Assembly (NCBI GenBank): GCA_964391865.1 | Contig: CAYMNQ010000004.1 | Coordinates: 1-64,000, forward strand | Direction of reading: 5' to 3' | Origin: DASZQL01 sp964391865 | GTDB lineage: Bacteria > Planctomycetota > Phycisphaerae > Phycisphaerales > UBA1924 | Length of the DNA: 64,000 bases | Shown here: positions 1 to 8,560 of the stretch, piece by piece | Layout: every line of letters starts with the position of its first letter | How positions within the stretch are numbered: position 1 is the stretch's first letter | Translations under genes and position numbers: made by a program | The notes under the pieces: model-generated | Databases searched by the model: none | Told to the model about the DNA's origin: nothing | The model's input: the letters and a program-made list of their open reading frames with translations, nothing else

Positions 1-472
1 CCGAGCCGCCACCTTGCAGTGAGCCGACGATCTCGTACCCCTCGAACTGCCCGGTGCGCTTCGACGGCTTGTCGGCGCCGGGCGCCTTCGCCATCGCGTC
101 GGGCACGCGCTGCTCGATGCCCTCGACCAGCGGCGTGAGCAGGAACAGACGTGCCGGATGGCTGACGACCACGCGGTACATCGCGAAGCCGCCGGCGCGG
201 AGCTCGCTCTGCAAGCCGCGCCCGAAGTGGGCGGCGGCGGACCATCGCCCGATAATGACGTTGACGAGGATCAGCGGGACGAAGACGAGCGCGGTGATGA
301 TCGCGCCGATGAATCGGAGCAGGTCGCCGATGATGCCCGTGATGAATTTGAAGAGGTGGACGACGAGCCACGCGATGCCCTTGAACAGCGGCACGACGAG
401 GAACACGATCGCCACCACCGCAATCGCGATGGCGAGGATCGAACCGACGAGCGTCAGGATCATCTCACCCAT
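1..472 (-). CDS. Membrane-anchored serine/threonine protein kinase, N-terminal part (runs off left edge)
   Basis: Only the first 157 codons lie in the window. The start ATG at 472 is preceded by GGAGG eight bases upstream, just after the sigma factor gene on the same strand. Two long hydrophobic stretches (about residues 5-33 and 40-68) predict membrane segments. Near the cut end (residues about 143-157) the protein reads RTGQFEGYEIVGSL followed by a Gly-rich stretch, which looks like the glycine-rich nucleotide loop that opens a protein kinase domain; I know similar openings from planctomycetal kinase-like proteins. The catalytic part is outside the window, so the kinase call rests on that opening and on the neighbouring ECF sigma factor. 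The kinase could control sigma activity by phosphorylation, but that is inference. Confidence 0.6.
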   Translation of the reverse strand, partial: MGEMILTLVGSILAIAIAVVAIVFLVVPLFKGIAWLVVHLFKFITGIIGDLLRFIGAIITALVFVPLILVNVIIGRWSAAAHFGRGLQSELRAGGFAMYRVVVSHPARLFLLTPLVEGIEQRVPDAMAKAPGADKPSKRTGQFEGYEIVGSLQGGGS

Positions 473-529
473 GGCGTCATCCTCCGCCCCGTTCCCGCCG
501 CACCACGCACTGGCCGGGGGTCATCGGGG

Positions 530-1282
530 TCAGGCCCGCCCTTCGATCGCGGCCCGGCGCTTCTGCTCCTCCATCTCGCGGAGGTAGATTTCGCCGATCG
601 CCTCGTCGAAGAGGGCGTCATCGGCCTTGTTTGGATTCAGGGAAAGCCCGTTTCGTTCGGCTTCGCCCATTTCGTCGTCGGTGAAACTGTAGGTGGCGAT
701 GACATCGGTCAATTGCTTGCGCAGCGCGTCCCGGACTTTCGCCAGCCGGCGGCTGACGGTCGGCTCGCTGGTGCCCAGCGCGTCGGCGACGTCTTTGCCC
801 CCCTTGCCGTCGAAGATGCGCATGCGGAAGACGGTGAAATCGGTGAAATCGCTGGTCTTCTCCACGATGCGGATGGCGGCGCAGACCTTGGCGCGGAAGA
901 CGGCGGCTTCGTATTCGCCGTCGGGCGAGACGCCCGACTCGACCATCCAGCCTTCTTCAAGCGTGCCGGCACGCTTGCCCGAGCCGCGCTTGATCGCCAT
1001 GCGCCGGTCGATCTCGTCGCCCAGCGTGTGTTTCGCGATCGCCAGCAGCCAGGTGCTGAAGCGCGCGCCGCGCGAGGGGTCGTAGCGATCGATCGAGTCG
1101 GAGAGGGCGGCGAGCGTTTCTTGTGACAGGTCGCGGACAGTCTCGCTGCCGATCCGCCCGCCGCCCCATTTGGTGAGCTGCGCGCGCAGCACCGGGCCGA
1201 AGGTCTCCCAGAGCTCAAACCACGCGGCGGTGTCCTTGGCTCGGAGCCGGGAGATGAAGCTGGTGGTGAGAGTGTTGAGCAT
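530..1282 (-). CDS. ECF-type RNA polymerase sigma factor
   Basis: A 250-residue sigma-70-family protein that would direct RNA polymerase to a dedicated promoter set. Region 2 is seen at about residues 20-95, with DLSQETLAALSDSIDRYDPS and FSTWLLAIAKHTLGDEIDRR. Region 4 is a helix-turn-helix at about residues 150-192, including DVADALGTSEPTVSRRLAKV. Between them lies an acidic linker of about 50 residues. There is no anti-sigma gene next door. Instead a membrane protein with a kinase-like segment follows after about 57 bases on the same strand. Planctomycetes are known for ECF groups genetically linked to Ser/Thr kinases, and this pair fits. Starts at ATG 1282; a divergent gene begins at 1601. 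Confidence 0.85.
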   Translation of the reverse strand: MLNTLTTSFISRLRAKDTAAWFELWETFGPVLRAQLTKWGGGRIGSETVRDLSQETLAALSDSIDRYDPSRGARFSTWLLAIAKHTLGDEIDRRMAIKRGSGKRAGTLEEGWMVESGVSPDGEYEAAVFRAKVCAAIRIVEKTSDFTDFTVFRMRIFDGKGGKDVADALGTSEPTVSRRLAKVRDALRKQLTDVIATYSFTDDEMGEAERNGLSLNPNKADDALFDEAIGEIYLREMEEQKRRAAIEGRA

Positions 1283-1600
1283 CGCCGCTTCGCCTCACGA
1301 GGGGGGGAGGGAGTGAACGCCGGGCCGCTTCGCCCGGCACCTCCCGATGGAACCTTGTTCGGGCCAGGGCGGGGGCGGTTTTGCGTGGGCCGAACGGAAT
1401 CCGGAACTCGACCCTTCGGGTGCATCGTACCGGCGGGGAGGCGGGATGTGACTATTTTTCCGGCGCGCCGGGTTTGGAGCTGAAAGTGCCAGGGGTGTGC
1501 TCCCAATGACTGCTATGCGGAACTCGGCCTGCTCCATTGGTGCGAGCGGGCGGGATCGGGTGTTCCGGTCCGCGGCGGTTCCGGCAAGGAGTGAATGCAG
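1283..1600. other. Divergent intergenic region
   Basis: About 320 bases between the sigma factor gene (leftward) and the coiled-coil protein gene (rightward). It must hold both promoters. I see no RNA gene, repeat or convincing -35/-10 pair. An AAGGAG ribosome binding site ends at 1591. Confidence 0.5.
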
Positions 1601-2599
1601 ATGGCCATCGTCAAGACAGTTCTCCGCGTGGCGGTGATCGCGGGTCTGGCGACCGGTGCCGCCGTGGTGGTCGCCGGTCCGGCTCGGGTGGGGGCCATGT
1701 TCAGCCAGGCCCGTCAGGCCGTGGTGACCGAGATCGACAAGCACATCGACGACCCCGTGGCGCTCCGCGCCCAGCTCCGCGAGCTCGAGGGCGAGTACCC
1801 CAAGCGGATCAGCGAAGTCCGCTCGGACCTCGCCGAGCTCGAGGCGCAGCTCAGCGAGCTGAAGCGCGACAAGGCGGTCTCCGAGAAGGTCGTCGAGATG
1901 GCGCAGAACGATCTCGCCGAGATGAAGGACGTCCTGGCGCGGGCCGAGAGCGCGCGGGTCGAATCTCCCGCGGCGATCATCAATGTGCGCCACGACAACA
2001 GCACCTTCTCGCTCGACCAGGCGTACAGCCGCGCGACGCAGATCAACGGCACGCTGACGGCGTACCTCTCGCGCACCGCCGACGCCGACCGCGACATCGG
2101 CTTCCTCGAGCAGCAGCAGCAGCGCCTGACGGAACTGCTCACGCAGCTCGAGACCGAGCGCACGCAGTTCCAGGCGCAGATCTGGCAGCTCGACGGGCAG
2201 ATCGAGATGATCGCCCGCAACGACAAGCTCATCGAGATCGTGCAGCGCCGGCAGGAAGCGATCAGCAAGTACGACAAGTACGAGGGCGTGAGCCTGGAGC
2301 AGATCACGGGCCGCATGGCGAAGATCCGCGCCGAGCAGGAGTCGCGTTTGCAGTCGCTCGCGTCGCAGACGAAGACCAAGGACTACGAGAGCCGCGCGAA
2401 GGCGATGCTCGACGCGGAGACCGCCGCCCGCGAGGTGTTCAACAAGGCGCAGCAGGTGACGCCCGCGCGGCAGGAGAAGATCGAGATCGGCCCGAGCCCG
2501 ACCCCCGGGTTCGTCGGCCCGAGCATGCCGGGCATGACGCCCTCGTCCACGAGCGGCTGCGAGAAAGTGGCCGCCGCGACGAAGATCGTCGTGCAGTAA
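1601..2599 (+). CDS. Membrane-anchored coiled-coil protein of unknown function
   Basis: About 332 residues. The start at 1601 is preferred over an in-frame ATG at 1595, because AAGGAG at 1586-1591 lies nine bases from 1601 but only three from 1595. Residues about 3-27 are hydrophobic and Ala/Val-rich and could be an uncleaved signal anchor. The rest is charged, with long heptad-like stretches rich in Glu, Leu, Lys and Arg (about residues 45-120 and 155-260), so an elongated coiled coil is expected. The C-terminus is Pro/Gly-rich and ends near GCEKVAAATK. No enzyme motif is visible. It resembles planctomycetal hypothetical coiled-coil proteins and loosely PspA-like proteins, but I would not assign it to that family. 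Confidence 0.75.
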   Translation: MAIVKTVLRVAVIAGLATGAAVVVAGPARVGAMFSQARQAVVTEIDKHIDDPVALRAQLRELEGEYPKRISEVRSDLAELEAQLSELKRDKAVSEKVVEMAQNDLAEMKDVLARAESARVESPAAIINVRHDNSTFSLDQAYSRATQINGTLTAYLSRTADADRDIGFLEQQQQRLTELLTQLETERTQFQAQIWQLDGQIEMIARNDKLIEIVQRRQEAISKYDKYEGVSLEQITGRMAKIRAEQESRLQSLASQTKTKDYESRAKAMLDAETAAREVFNKAQQVTPARQEKIEIGPSPTPGFVGPSMPGMTPSSTSGCEKVAAATKIVVQ

Positions 2600-2619
2600 C
2601 GGCGAACATCCTGAGGGTG

Positions 2620-2653
2620 CCACCAGTCTCGATGCTCTGATCGAGACTGGTGG
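2620..2653 (-). repeat. Hairpin repeat, copy 1 (constant loop CAGAGC on the minus strand)
   Basis: Perfect 14-bp arms at 2620-2633 and 2640-2653 around a 6-base loop. Read on the minus strand the loop is CAGAGC and the right arm is followed by GGCAC-type sequence. It shares loop and tail, but not arm sequence, with hairpins at 8363, 10149, 13311, 16497, 26431 and 28448. It lies 20 bases after the stop of the coiled-coil gene. Confidence 0.8.
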
Positions 2654-2741
2654 ATGATTGGAACGAACGCAGAAACCGCTCGGGCATGCCCACAGCGGCA
2701 AGCCCGTGGCACGAAGAACAAAACCGGATCATGCCGCTTCA

Positions 2742-2778
2742 GCCGCCGGGGAGGTCTCCCGACTCCCGGCGGCGTTTT
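2742..2778 (+). terminator. Rho-independent terminator
   Basis: GC-rich arms at 2742-2753 and 2763-2773, with one bulged base, are followed by GTTTT. It sits between two converging genes and most likely ends the rightward coiled-coil transcript. On the minus strand no T-run follows. Confidence 0.6.
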
Positions 2779-2793
2779 CGTGCGCAGTGCGAG

Positions 2794-5595
2794 TCATCCC
2801 GCGGGCGATGCCTTTGCCGCGATCAGCTTCCTGATCGCCTCCAGCCGTTCCTGGTGCTTTTTGTACTGAGGTTCGAGCACGGTGAGCGCGTAGATGTGCC
2901 GCTCGGCGGCCTTCAAGTCTCCCGCCTGAATTGCGATGCGGGCCGCCGCTTCGCGGTTGTTGCCGTCGTAGGGGCCGATCTGGACGGCCCGCTCGGCTTT
3001 CGCCGCCGCTTTCTCCCATTCGTTCAGGCTTTCGTAACGGCGCGCGAGTTCGAGCGCGTACGCCGACGAGTTCTGCTCGCGCAAGTCGAGGAACTCGAGA
3101 TGATCGTTGGCGCGGTTCTTATCTTCGGATGCGAGATGAAGCCGCGCGAGTTCGCGGTGCGGCATGGGGTCCACCGGGCGGGCGGCGGCGTACTGCTCGA
3201 GCAGCGGGATGTGCTCGCTGGTCGCCTTTCCACCAGCGGCGGCGATGGCGCTCATGAGGCGGAGTTCCAGCAGGTCAGGGTGCTCGGGGTACTCCTTCGA
3301 CCACTGCGCGACGAGCTCGTCCGTCGGCTCGGCGAGGTCGATCTTGTACGGCTGGGGCCCCGCGCCGCCGGAGAGGCGCGACGCGACGCCGGCGGCGTAT
3401 TCGGCGAGCTGAACCGCCGCCGATTCGCGCGAGACTTCGTCGCTCATCGTGGCGCGGAGGCGCAGTTCGTCGAGCGAGGGCGAGGGCATCATGCCCCACG
3501 ACGCGGCGTCTTTCGCGGCGAATTCCTTGAAATCCGCGAGGAACTGCGCCTCGCTGATGCCCAGCACGCGCTGCATCGCTTCGGGCTGGCGGATGCCCTG
3601 CGCGTAGAGCTTCATCAGCTCGATGGGCGACTGCTTCCCCCATCGCTGCACGATGTACGAGTACATCCAGTGCCCCTGCGCGTACGCCTGCGAGCGGTCG
3701 CTGGGCTTCTCGGGGCGCACGAACGAGATGTTGATCTTGCGCAGGTCGAAGAGCTCGCCCGCGCGGAGCGCGTTCACGAGGAGCTGGCAGGTGTTGTAGT
3801 CGCGCGGGCGCTGCTCCATGTGCACCGCCGCGGCTTCGGTGAACCAGTGGGGGATGCGGTTGTTGGTGAGCGAGAGGGTGACGGTGTGGGTGTACTCGTG
3901 CTGGATGACGCGGGCCCAGTCGTACTCGCCGTTGTGCCCCTTGCCCTCCTTCGGTGCTTCCATCGCGATGAGCGGGCCGGTGGCGGCGGCGACCGTGTGC
4001 AGCGCGGGCATGCCCGTGATGCGCACCGCGAAATGCGAGTGGTCGGGCATCAGTTCGAGCATCGTTTTATTGGGCGGCGAGTGCTCGAACTCCGCCGACA
4101 CGCGCCGGTGGATCTCGTCGAGCACCGCGAGCATGTCGCGCGCCACGGTGCGGTCGATGTCGTTCTGGGCGCGCACGCGGAAGAATTCGCCCTCCTCGAT
4201 GTTCCAGGTGATGAGGTCCTCGATGAGCGTGAGGCTGTGCTTGGCGCGCTCGTTGAAAGGGTCGATCTCGCGCGAGCGCTCGAGGGCCGCGAGCGCCTCG
4301 GCATCGCGCCCGGACTGCATCTCCATCAGCCCCAGCTCCGTCACCGGGGCGGCCCAGTTGGGCTGCAGCGCGATGGCGCGGTTCAGGTACTCGGCGGCGG
4401 GGGTGTACTGCCGGTTCTCCGCCAGCGCGCGCCCGACGGCGTACACCGCGACGGGCGAGCCGGGCGAGAGCGCGTCGAATTCTTTCAACAGTTGCTCGAC
4501 GCGCGAGAAGTCGTAGCGCACCGCGGTGATCGCCGCCCGCGTCGCCAGCCCCTCGCGCCACTTCGGGAACGCTGCCAGCGGGCCTGAAAGCTGCTGCTCC
4601 GCGAGGTCCGGGTCGTTCTGGCGCAGCCACGCGCCGGCGAGGATCAGGTCGCCCTGCGGGTGCGTGCCCGACATGCCGGGGAGGCGCGTGCGCAGGCGCG
4701 CGAGCTTGTCGGCGACTTTCTCCGCCGTCCCGAAATCGAAGGAGCCGACCGCCAGCGTGCCGAGGATCGACCACGCGCCGGCGCACGACGGGTTGAGCGC
4801 CAGCACTTCGATAGCGGCGCCGTGCGCTTGCTCGCGGACATCGCGCTCGAGCATCAGTTCGGCTTCGACCAGTTTCGCGGGCCAGTACAGCCGGTCGATC
4901 TGCTGGTGGGCCCGCGCGGTGAGGCGCGTCATTGCTTGGTAGTCACCCGCCGGGCGGCCGTCGAGGCGCGCGAGGATCACCATCGCGCGCACGGCCTCGG
5001 TCAGCGTCGGCGCGTCCTCGATTGTTTCGTTCGCCAGCCGATTGAGCAGCGGCTCGATGGCGGCCCGCGCGTCGGCGAAGCGCCCGAGCGATTCGAGCGC
5101 CTGCGCGCGGAGGCGCATGGCGCGGGGCGATTGAACTTCGCCGAGGATCGCGGGGACGGCGTCGGCCTCGCCGCGGCGCAGCGCGGCTTCGGCCCGGTCT
5201 TCCGGCGCGGCGCCGGCGCTGCTCAGCGAGGGGTCGTCCCACGCGCCGACCGCGAGCGCCGCGCGGGCCCGTGCCGCGGGCTCGGCGAGGTCGCTCTCGC
5301 GCCACACGCCGTGGAAGATGCGGAGCGATGAGCGTTCGGCGTCGTTCAGATACGCGGCTTCCATCGCGCGGAGCACGCCATCCGCCATGTTCGGTGCGCG
5401 GAGTTCCTGCGACGCCGCGGGCGCGTTGCGTGCTCCGAGCTGCGCGAGCGCTGACGAAGACGCCGCACCGGCGAGCAGCGCGATGATCACCGCCGCGCGG
5501 GCCGAGCGCGACAGCCAACTCTCTCCCCCTCTGGGGGAGGCCGGGGGAGAGGGGTTCTTCGGTTCCGCCGCGCGCATCCGCATCCGTGCCGTCAT
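2794..5595 (-). CDS. Secreted TPR protein with gluzincin-type (peptidase MA-like) metalloprotease domain
   Basis: 933 residues from ATG 5595, which has GGAG ten bases upstream; an earlier in-frame start at 5649 is possible. After a Pro-rich stretch comes a signal-peptide-like segment at about residues 35-51, ending SSALA. TPR-like helical repeats fill much of the N-terminal half. A zinc-binding QHEYTH (HExxH) lies near residue 565, followed by WFTEAAAVHME, whose glutamate would be the third ligand; this is the layout of peptidase MA-like proteins. More TPR-like repeats follow at the C-terminus. A periplasmic or surface peptidase or chaperone is likely; the substrate is unknown. The LolA-like gene lies just upstream on the same strand, with a 60-base gap, suggesting an operon. 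The N-terminal coding region includes a palindrome (5519-5553). Confidence 0.75.
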   Translation of the reverse strand: MTARMRMRAAEPKNPSPPASPRGGESWLSRSARAAVIIALLAGAASSSALAQLGARNAPAASQELRAPNMADGVLRAMEAAYLNDAERSSLRIFHGVWRESDLAEPAARARAALAVGAWDDPSLSSAGAAPEDRAEAALRRGEADAVPAILGEVQSPRAMRLRAQALESLGRFADARAAIEPLLNRLANETIEDAPTLTEAVRAMVILARLDGRPAGDYQAMTRLTARAHQQIDRLYWPAKLVEAELMLERDVREQAHGAAIEVLALNPSCAGAWSILGTLAVGSFDFGTAEKVADKLARLRTRLPGMSGTHPQGDLILAGAWLRQNDPDLAEQQLSGPLAAFPKWREGLATRAAITAVRYDFSRVEQLLKEFDALSPGSPVAVYAVGRALAENRQYTPAAEYLNRAIALQPNWAAPVTELGLMEMQSGRDAEALAALERSREIDPFNERAKHSLTLIEDLITWNIEEGEFFRVRAQNDIDRTVARDMLAVLDEIHRRVSAEFEHSPPNKTMLELMPDHSHFAVRITGMPALHTVAAATGPLIAMEAPKEGKGHNGEYDWARVIQHEYTHTVTLSLTNNRIPHWFTEAAAVHMEQRPRDYNTCQLLVNALRAGELFDLRKINISFVRPEKPSDRSQAYAQGHWMYSYIVQRWGKQSPIELMKLYAQGIRQPEAMQRVLGISEAQFLADFKEFAAKDAASWGMMPSPSLDELRLRATMSDEVSRESAAVQLAEYAAGVASRLSGGAGPQPYKIDLAEPTDELVAQWSKEYPEHPDLLELRLMSAIAAAGGKATSEHIPLLEQYAAARPVDPMPHRELARLHLASEDKNRANDHLEFLDLREQNSSAYALELARRYESLNEWEKAAAKAERAVQIGPYDGNNREAAARIAIQAGDLKAAERHIYALTVLEPQYKKHQERLEAIRKLIAAKASPAG
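5519..5553. repeat. GC-rich palindrome inside a coding region
   Basis: CTCTCCCC and GGGGAGAG arms around a partly self-complementary centre. It encodes Pro-Ser-Pro-Pro-Ala-Ser-Pro-Arg-Gly-Gly-Glu just before the signal-like segment of the TPR peptidase. The arms look like a mobile intergenic palindrome that landed in the 5' coding end, or that shows the true start is further downstream. Confidence 0.5.
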
Positions 5596-5655
5596 CGGAA
5601 GGTCACTCCATGATCGCCGGCGAATCGTAGCCCGCGTGCGCCGCGGCACGCGCGC

Positions 5656-6732
5656 TCAATACGGCGTGGGATCGGTCCGCCCCGTGTCGGGCTTGACCTC
5701 TTCCTTCTTCTTGTCTTTGTCAGCGGGGGGCGGAGCGCTCGGGCCCGGCTTCGTGGCGGTCGGCGCGGGCTTCTCGCCCGGCGATTTCGGCGCGGGTTCT
5801 GGCGTGCCCTCTTCCTTGAATCGCCCTTCCTGATACTGGACATCCCAACCTTCGCCCTTGGGCGGGGCGTCGATCTGGATCGCGTTTGGCGGGAGCGTGC
5901 CGTTCTTCTTCATCGCCGTGAGCAGGACGAACGAGATGTCGCCGCTGCGCGTGACGGTGCGCGCCAGCCGCGGCAGGAGCGTGCCGTCGGTATCGCGCGT
6001 GTACCACAGGCGGATTTCCTTGAACTCGTCGTCTTTGGCGCGCTCCGCGCGGGGCTTCAGGCGCAGCTGCGCCTGCGAGCGCTTGGTCGCCGCGTCGAGG
6101 AACACGGGCTCGTCGGCGATGCCGTCGCCCAGCGGGAGCATCTCGGCGTCGTAGCGCGCGAGGATCTCCGCCGCCTTCTGCCCGATGGGGATGGGCATCG
6201 GGCCTTCACCGAGGCGCAGCGGGTCGAAGCGCTCGCCCGGGCGGGCGACTTCGCGCGCGATGTACTGCTTCTGCTTGGCGCTGCGCTCGACGAGCCACTG
6301 CCCGTCGAAGACGTACTCCTTGTCCTGATCGCGGCGGACGTCGTCGATCGTCAGCGAACTGAACCGGATCGCGAACGAGCGCAGCGGCGGCTCGCCCGGC
6401 TTGCCCGAGCGCACCGAGTTGTAGAAGAGCTTGCCATGGCGCGTGTGGATGTCGCCCTGCAGCTTGAAGCGGCGCTCGTACATCAGGTCGCACTCGAGCG
6501 TGTTGATCTTCTCGCCCGACGCTTCAAGCGCGGCGAGGAGTTCGTTGACATTCTTGAACGGCGCGCCCGCGGGCGCCGCCGCGGCTGGAGGCGCCGCGTC
6601 CTTCGGCTTCGGCTCGACGGGCTTCGACGTCTCGCGCCCGCGATCGGGCTGCTCGCCCGCCAGCGTCGGCGGTGCGGCCGCCGCCGAGGTTGCCGCCACG
6701 ATCGCCCACATCCATGCCGAACGAGTGCTCAT
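5656..6732 (-). CDS. Secreted LolA-like outer-membrane lipoprotein-sorting family protein
   Basis: 358 residues from ATG 6732, which is preceded by GGAAAGGG. A signal peptide covers about residues 1-26, ending TLAGEQ, then a Pro/Ala/Lys linker. The folded part begins near residue 56 with NVNELLAALEASGEKINTLE, followed by strands such as RHGKLFYNS and KEYVFDGQWLVERSAKQKQY. The pattern of a counted helix, then lipid-carrier-like beta strands with a WLVER turn, matches planctomycetal proteins of the LolA/LolB-like superfamily. The C-terminus is a Pro/Lys-rich tail. A role in moving lipoproteins or lipids across the periplasm is inferred. It lies upstream of the TPR peptidase in the same direction. 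The frame stays open to 8175, but that part is antisense to another gene. Confidence 0.65.
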   Translation of the reverse strand: MSTRSAWMWAIVAATSAAAAPPTLAGEQPDRGRETSKPVEPKPKDAAPPAAAAPAGAPFKNVNELLAALEASGEKINTLECDLMYERRFKLQGDIHTRHGKLFYNSVRSGKPGEPPLRSFAIRFSSLTIDDVRRDQDKEYVFDGQWLVERSAKQKQYIAREVARPGERFDPLRLGEGPMPIPIGQKAAEILARYDAEMLPLGDGIADEPVFLDAATKRSQAQLRLKPRAERAKDDEFKEIRLWYTRDTDGTLLPRLARTVTRSGDISFVLLTAMKKNGTLPPNAIQIDAPPKGEGWDVQYQEGRFKEEGTPEPAPKSPGEKPAPTATKPGPSAPPPADKDKKKEEVKPDTGRTDPTPY

Positions 6733-6873
6733 GAAAACCCTTTCCCGATGGCCCGGCCCTGACGTTGGGCGCGATCCCCTGCCGCAGATTGTTACCGATC
6801 CGGGGCGGCGGCGCTTCGTTCCTCGGGTTGGCTTCCGTGTTCGCGTTGGTCTTTGGGGGCTTAGACTGGCCGC

Positions 6874-8355
6874 ATGACACACGGCGAGATTCAGGCAGCA
6901 GTTCGGGCGGGTGCGTTGGGGGCGTTGGTGATGCTGGCGGGGTGCGCGGCGAGTGAGCCGCCCTCGTCGGCGACCATCGCGGACCGGGACGCGAAGCCGT
7001 TGGCGCGCGTCGAGGCGATCCGCGACGGCTGGTCGGCGGTGGAGCGGGGCGACGTGCCGGCGGAGTCGCTGCGCGAGCAACTGAAGCGGGCGGCGTGGAG
7101 CCGGGGCAGTCCCGTGAAGGTGCGGCTCGCGGCGCTGGAGGAACTGCTGAAAGACCAAGCGAACCTCGCGGACACGGAGAACATGTTCCGGCTGATGCTG
7201 CCGACGGAGACGAACTTTGATGTGATCGCGCTCATCGGGAACGAGTCGGCGTCGCGCGGGTGGGTGAGCGTCACGCCCTCCCTGGTGCGGAGTTGGTCGC
7301 GGCGCACGCCCGAGCCGACGGACGCGGAACGTCCCGAGCGGAAGGCGCTGATGAAGCTGCACCCCGATCGAGTGGTGGAGGATGTGGTTTTTGATGTGTT
7401 CGCGGGGCGGTTTGTCACGACGCCGCCGCTGCGGGAGCGGGACCGGGTGGATGCGTGGGGGTTGCTGCAAAGGATCGATGCGGGCGGCACGCGGACGAAG
7501 GCACTGCTGACGGACGCGGGATTCTCGGGGGGCGGCGGCGGTGATGGCGGCGAGGCGGATGCGATCATCGAGGATGTCCGGGCGGTGGCGCGGTCCTTCG
7601 GCTGCGTGCCGCGCACGGGCGAGCAGTTGCAGTGGCTGCGCGATCTGCGCGCGGACAAATACACGCCGTTCTGGCGCGAGTGCGAAGCGGTCTTCGCCGG
7701 GCTGAGCGCGGAGCAGCGCGAAGGGTTCGAGCTCCGGCACCTGGCGCCGGCGCGGTGGGCGTCGATGCACCGCTCGGAGTGGCTCGGCGCGTCGCGCGAG
7801 GCGCTGCTGGCGCGGGTGGGCGACCGGCTGCGCGAGTCGAAGCGGCACTACCGCTCGGGAAGCGGGTCGACGAAGAACGAGCTGCTCCCGACGTGGGAGA
7901 AGCAGATGTCGTGGGGCGATGCGATCTCGATGCTCGTGGCGCTCGAACTGCGGGACGATCCGGGGATCGGGTCGGCGCTCTTCGCGCAGGCGCTCGAAGA
8001 CCGCGGCGACACTTCGACGGAGCACGGCGGGGTGTTCGACGTCGGCGCCAACGGCAAGTTCGTCATGTACCCTTTCGCCCCGCGGGCCACGCAGCGGCTG
8101 GGCGATCGGCAGTTCTCCGCGCCCGATGACATGCTGAAAGCCGGGGCCGCGGGGCTGTTCCACTATCACTTGCACGTGCAGAGCGCGAGCAACGGCGAGT
8201 ACGCCGGCCCGAGCGGGCAGGATTTGGAGTACGCGAAGACGTTCGGGCGTGCGTGCCTGGTGTTCACGTCGGTGCGCGAGGATGTGCTGAACATCGACTA
8301 CTACCAGCCCGACGGGGCGATGGTCGATTTGGGCGAGGTGCGGGCGGCGAAGTGA
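6874..8355 (+). CDS. Lipoprotein of unknown function
   Basis: 493 residues. The N-terminus has a lipobox (VMLAGC, Cys24), so it should be a lipid-anchored exported protein. The rest is charged and mostly helical, with no motif I recognise. There is a Gly-rich stretch at about residues 213-220. The region KLHPDRVVEDVVFDVFAGRF and the C-terminal YEFHYHLH-type aromatic/His cluster (GLFHYHLHVQSASNGEYAGP, about residues 430-449) are the most distinctive. The latter is followed by GQDLEYAKTFGRACLVFTSV, which would suit a conserved enzymatic or binding core. It is divergent from the LolA-like gene across about 140 bases. Confidence 0.75.
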   Translation: MTHGEIQAAVRAGALGALVMLAGCAASEPPSSATIADRDAKPLARVEAIRDGWSAVERGDVPAESLREQLKRAAWSRGSPVKVRLAALEELLKDQANLADTENMFRLMLPTETNFDVIALIGNESASRGWVSVTPSLVRSWSRRTPEPTDAERPERKALMKLHPDRVVEDVVFDVFAGRFVTTPPLRERDRVDAWGLLQRIDAGGTRTKALLTDAGFSGGGGGDGGEADAIIEDVRAVARSFGCVPRTGEQLQWLRDLRADKYTPFWRECEAVFAGLSAEQREGFELRHLAPARWASMHRSEWLGASREALLARVGDRLRESKRHYRSGSGSTKNELLPTWEKQMSWGDAISMLVALELRDDPGIGSALFAQALEDRGDTSTEHGGVFDVGANGKFVMYPFAPRATQRLGDRQFSAPDDMLKAGAAGLFHYHLHVQSASNGEYAGPSGQDLEYAKTFGRACLVFTSVREDVLNIDYYQPDGAMVDLGEVRAAK

Positions 8356-8362
8356 AACGTGC

Positions 8363-8400
8363 TACTGCAGGCATCGGGGCTCTGGCCGATGACTGCAGTA
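8363..8400 (-). repeat. Hairpin repeat, copy 2
   Basis: 15-base arms at 8363-8377 and 8386-8400 with one mismatch. The loop contains GCTCTG, the reverse complement of the family loop CAGAGC. It lies just after the lipoprotein stop codon. A less regular CAGAGC-centred palindrome follows at about 8431-8446. Confidence 0.65.
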
Positions 8401-8560
8401 TCTGGGCAAGGGTGGGGGAAACACTGCAGTCGGCCCAGAGCGGCCGCCCTCAGAGGAGCGGCGGACGGGAAATCCCGGCGAGCGACGGGCGTCTAGAATC
8501 TGGTTCGCGTCGGGCGTCGAATCGAGGACCGAGACAGCGGGGATTTGAGGAGAACGGGCC

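Noticed and set aside
158..1126. 322-residue frame on the plus strand over the sigma factor gene
   Set aside because: Asp/Glu/Arg-rich shadow; the minus strand encodes the sigma factor with clear domains.
6733..8175. Continuous open frame antisense to the lipoprotein gene, extending the LolA-like gene upstream
   Set aside because: The composition is Arg/Pro-rich shadow sequence, and a good start with signal peptide lies at 6732.
8431..8446. Further hairpin-family member around CAGAGC
   Set aside because: The stem is only five base pairs, and the family tail is absent.
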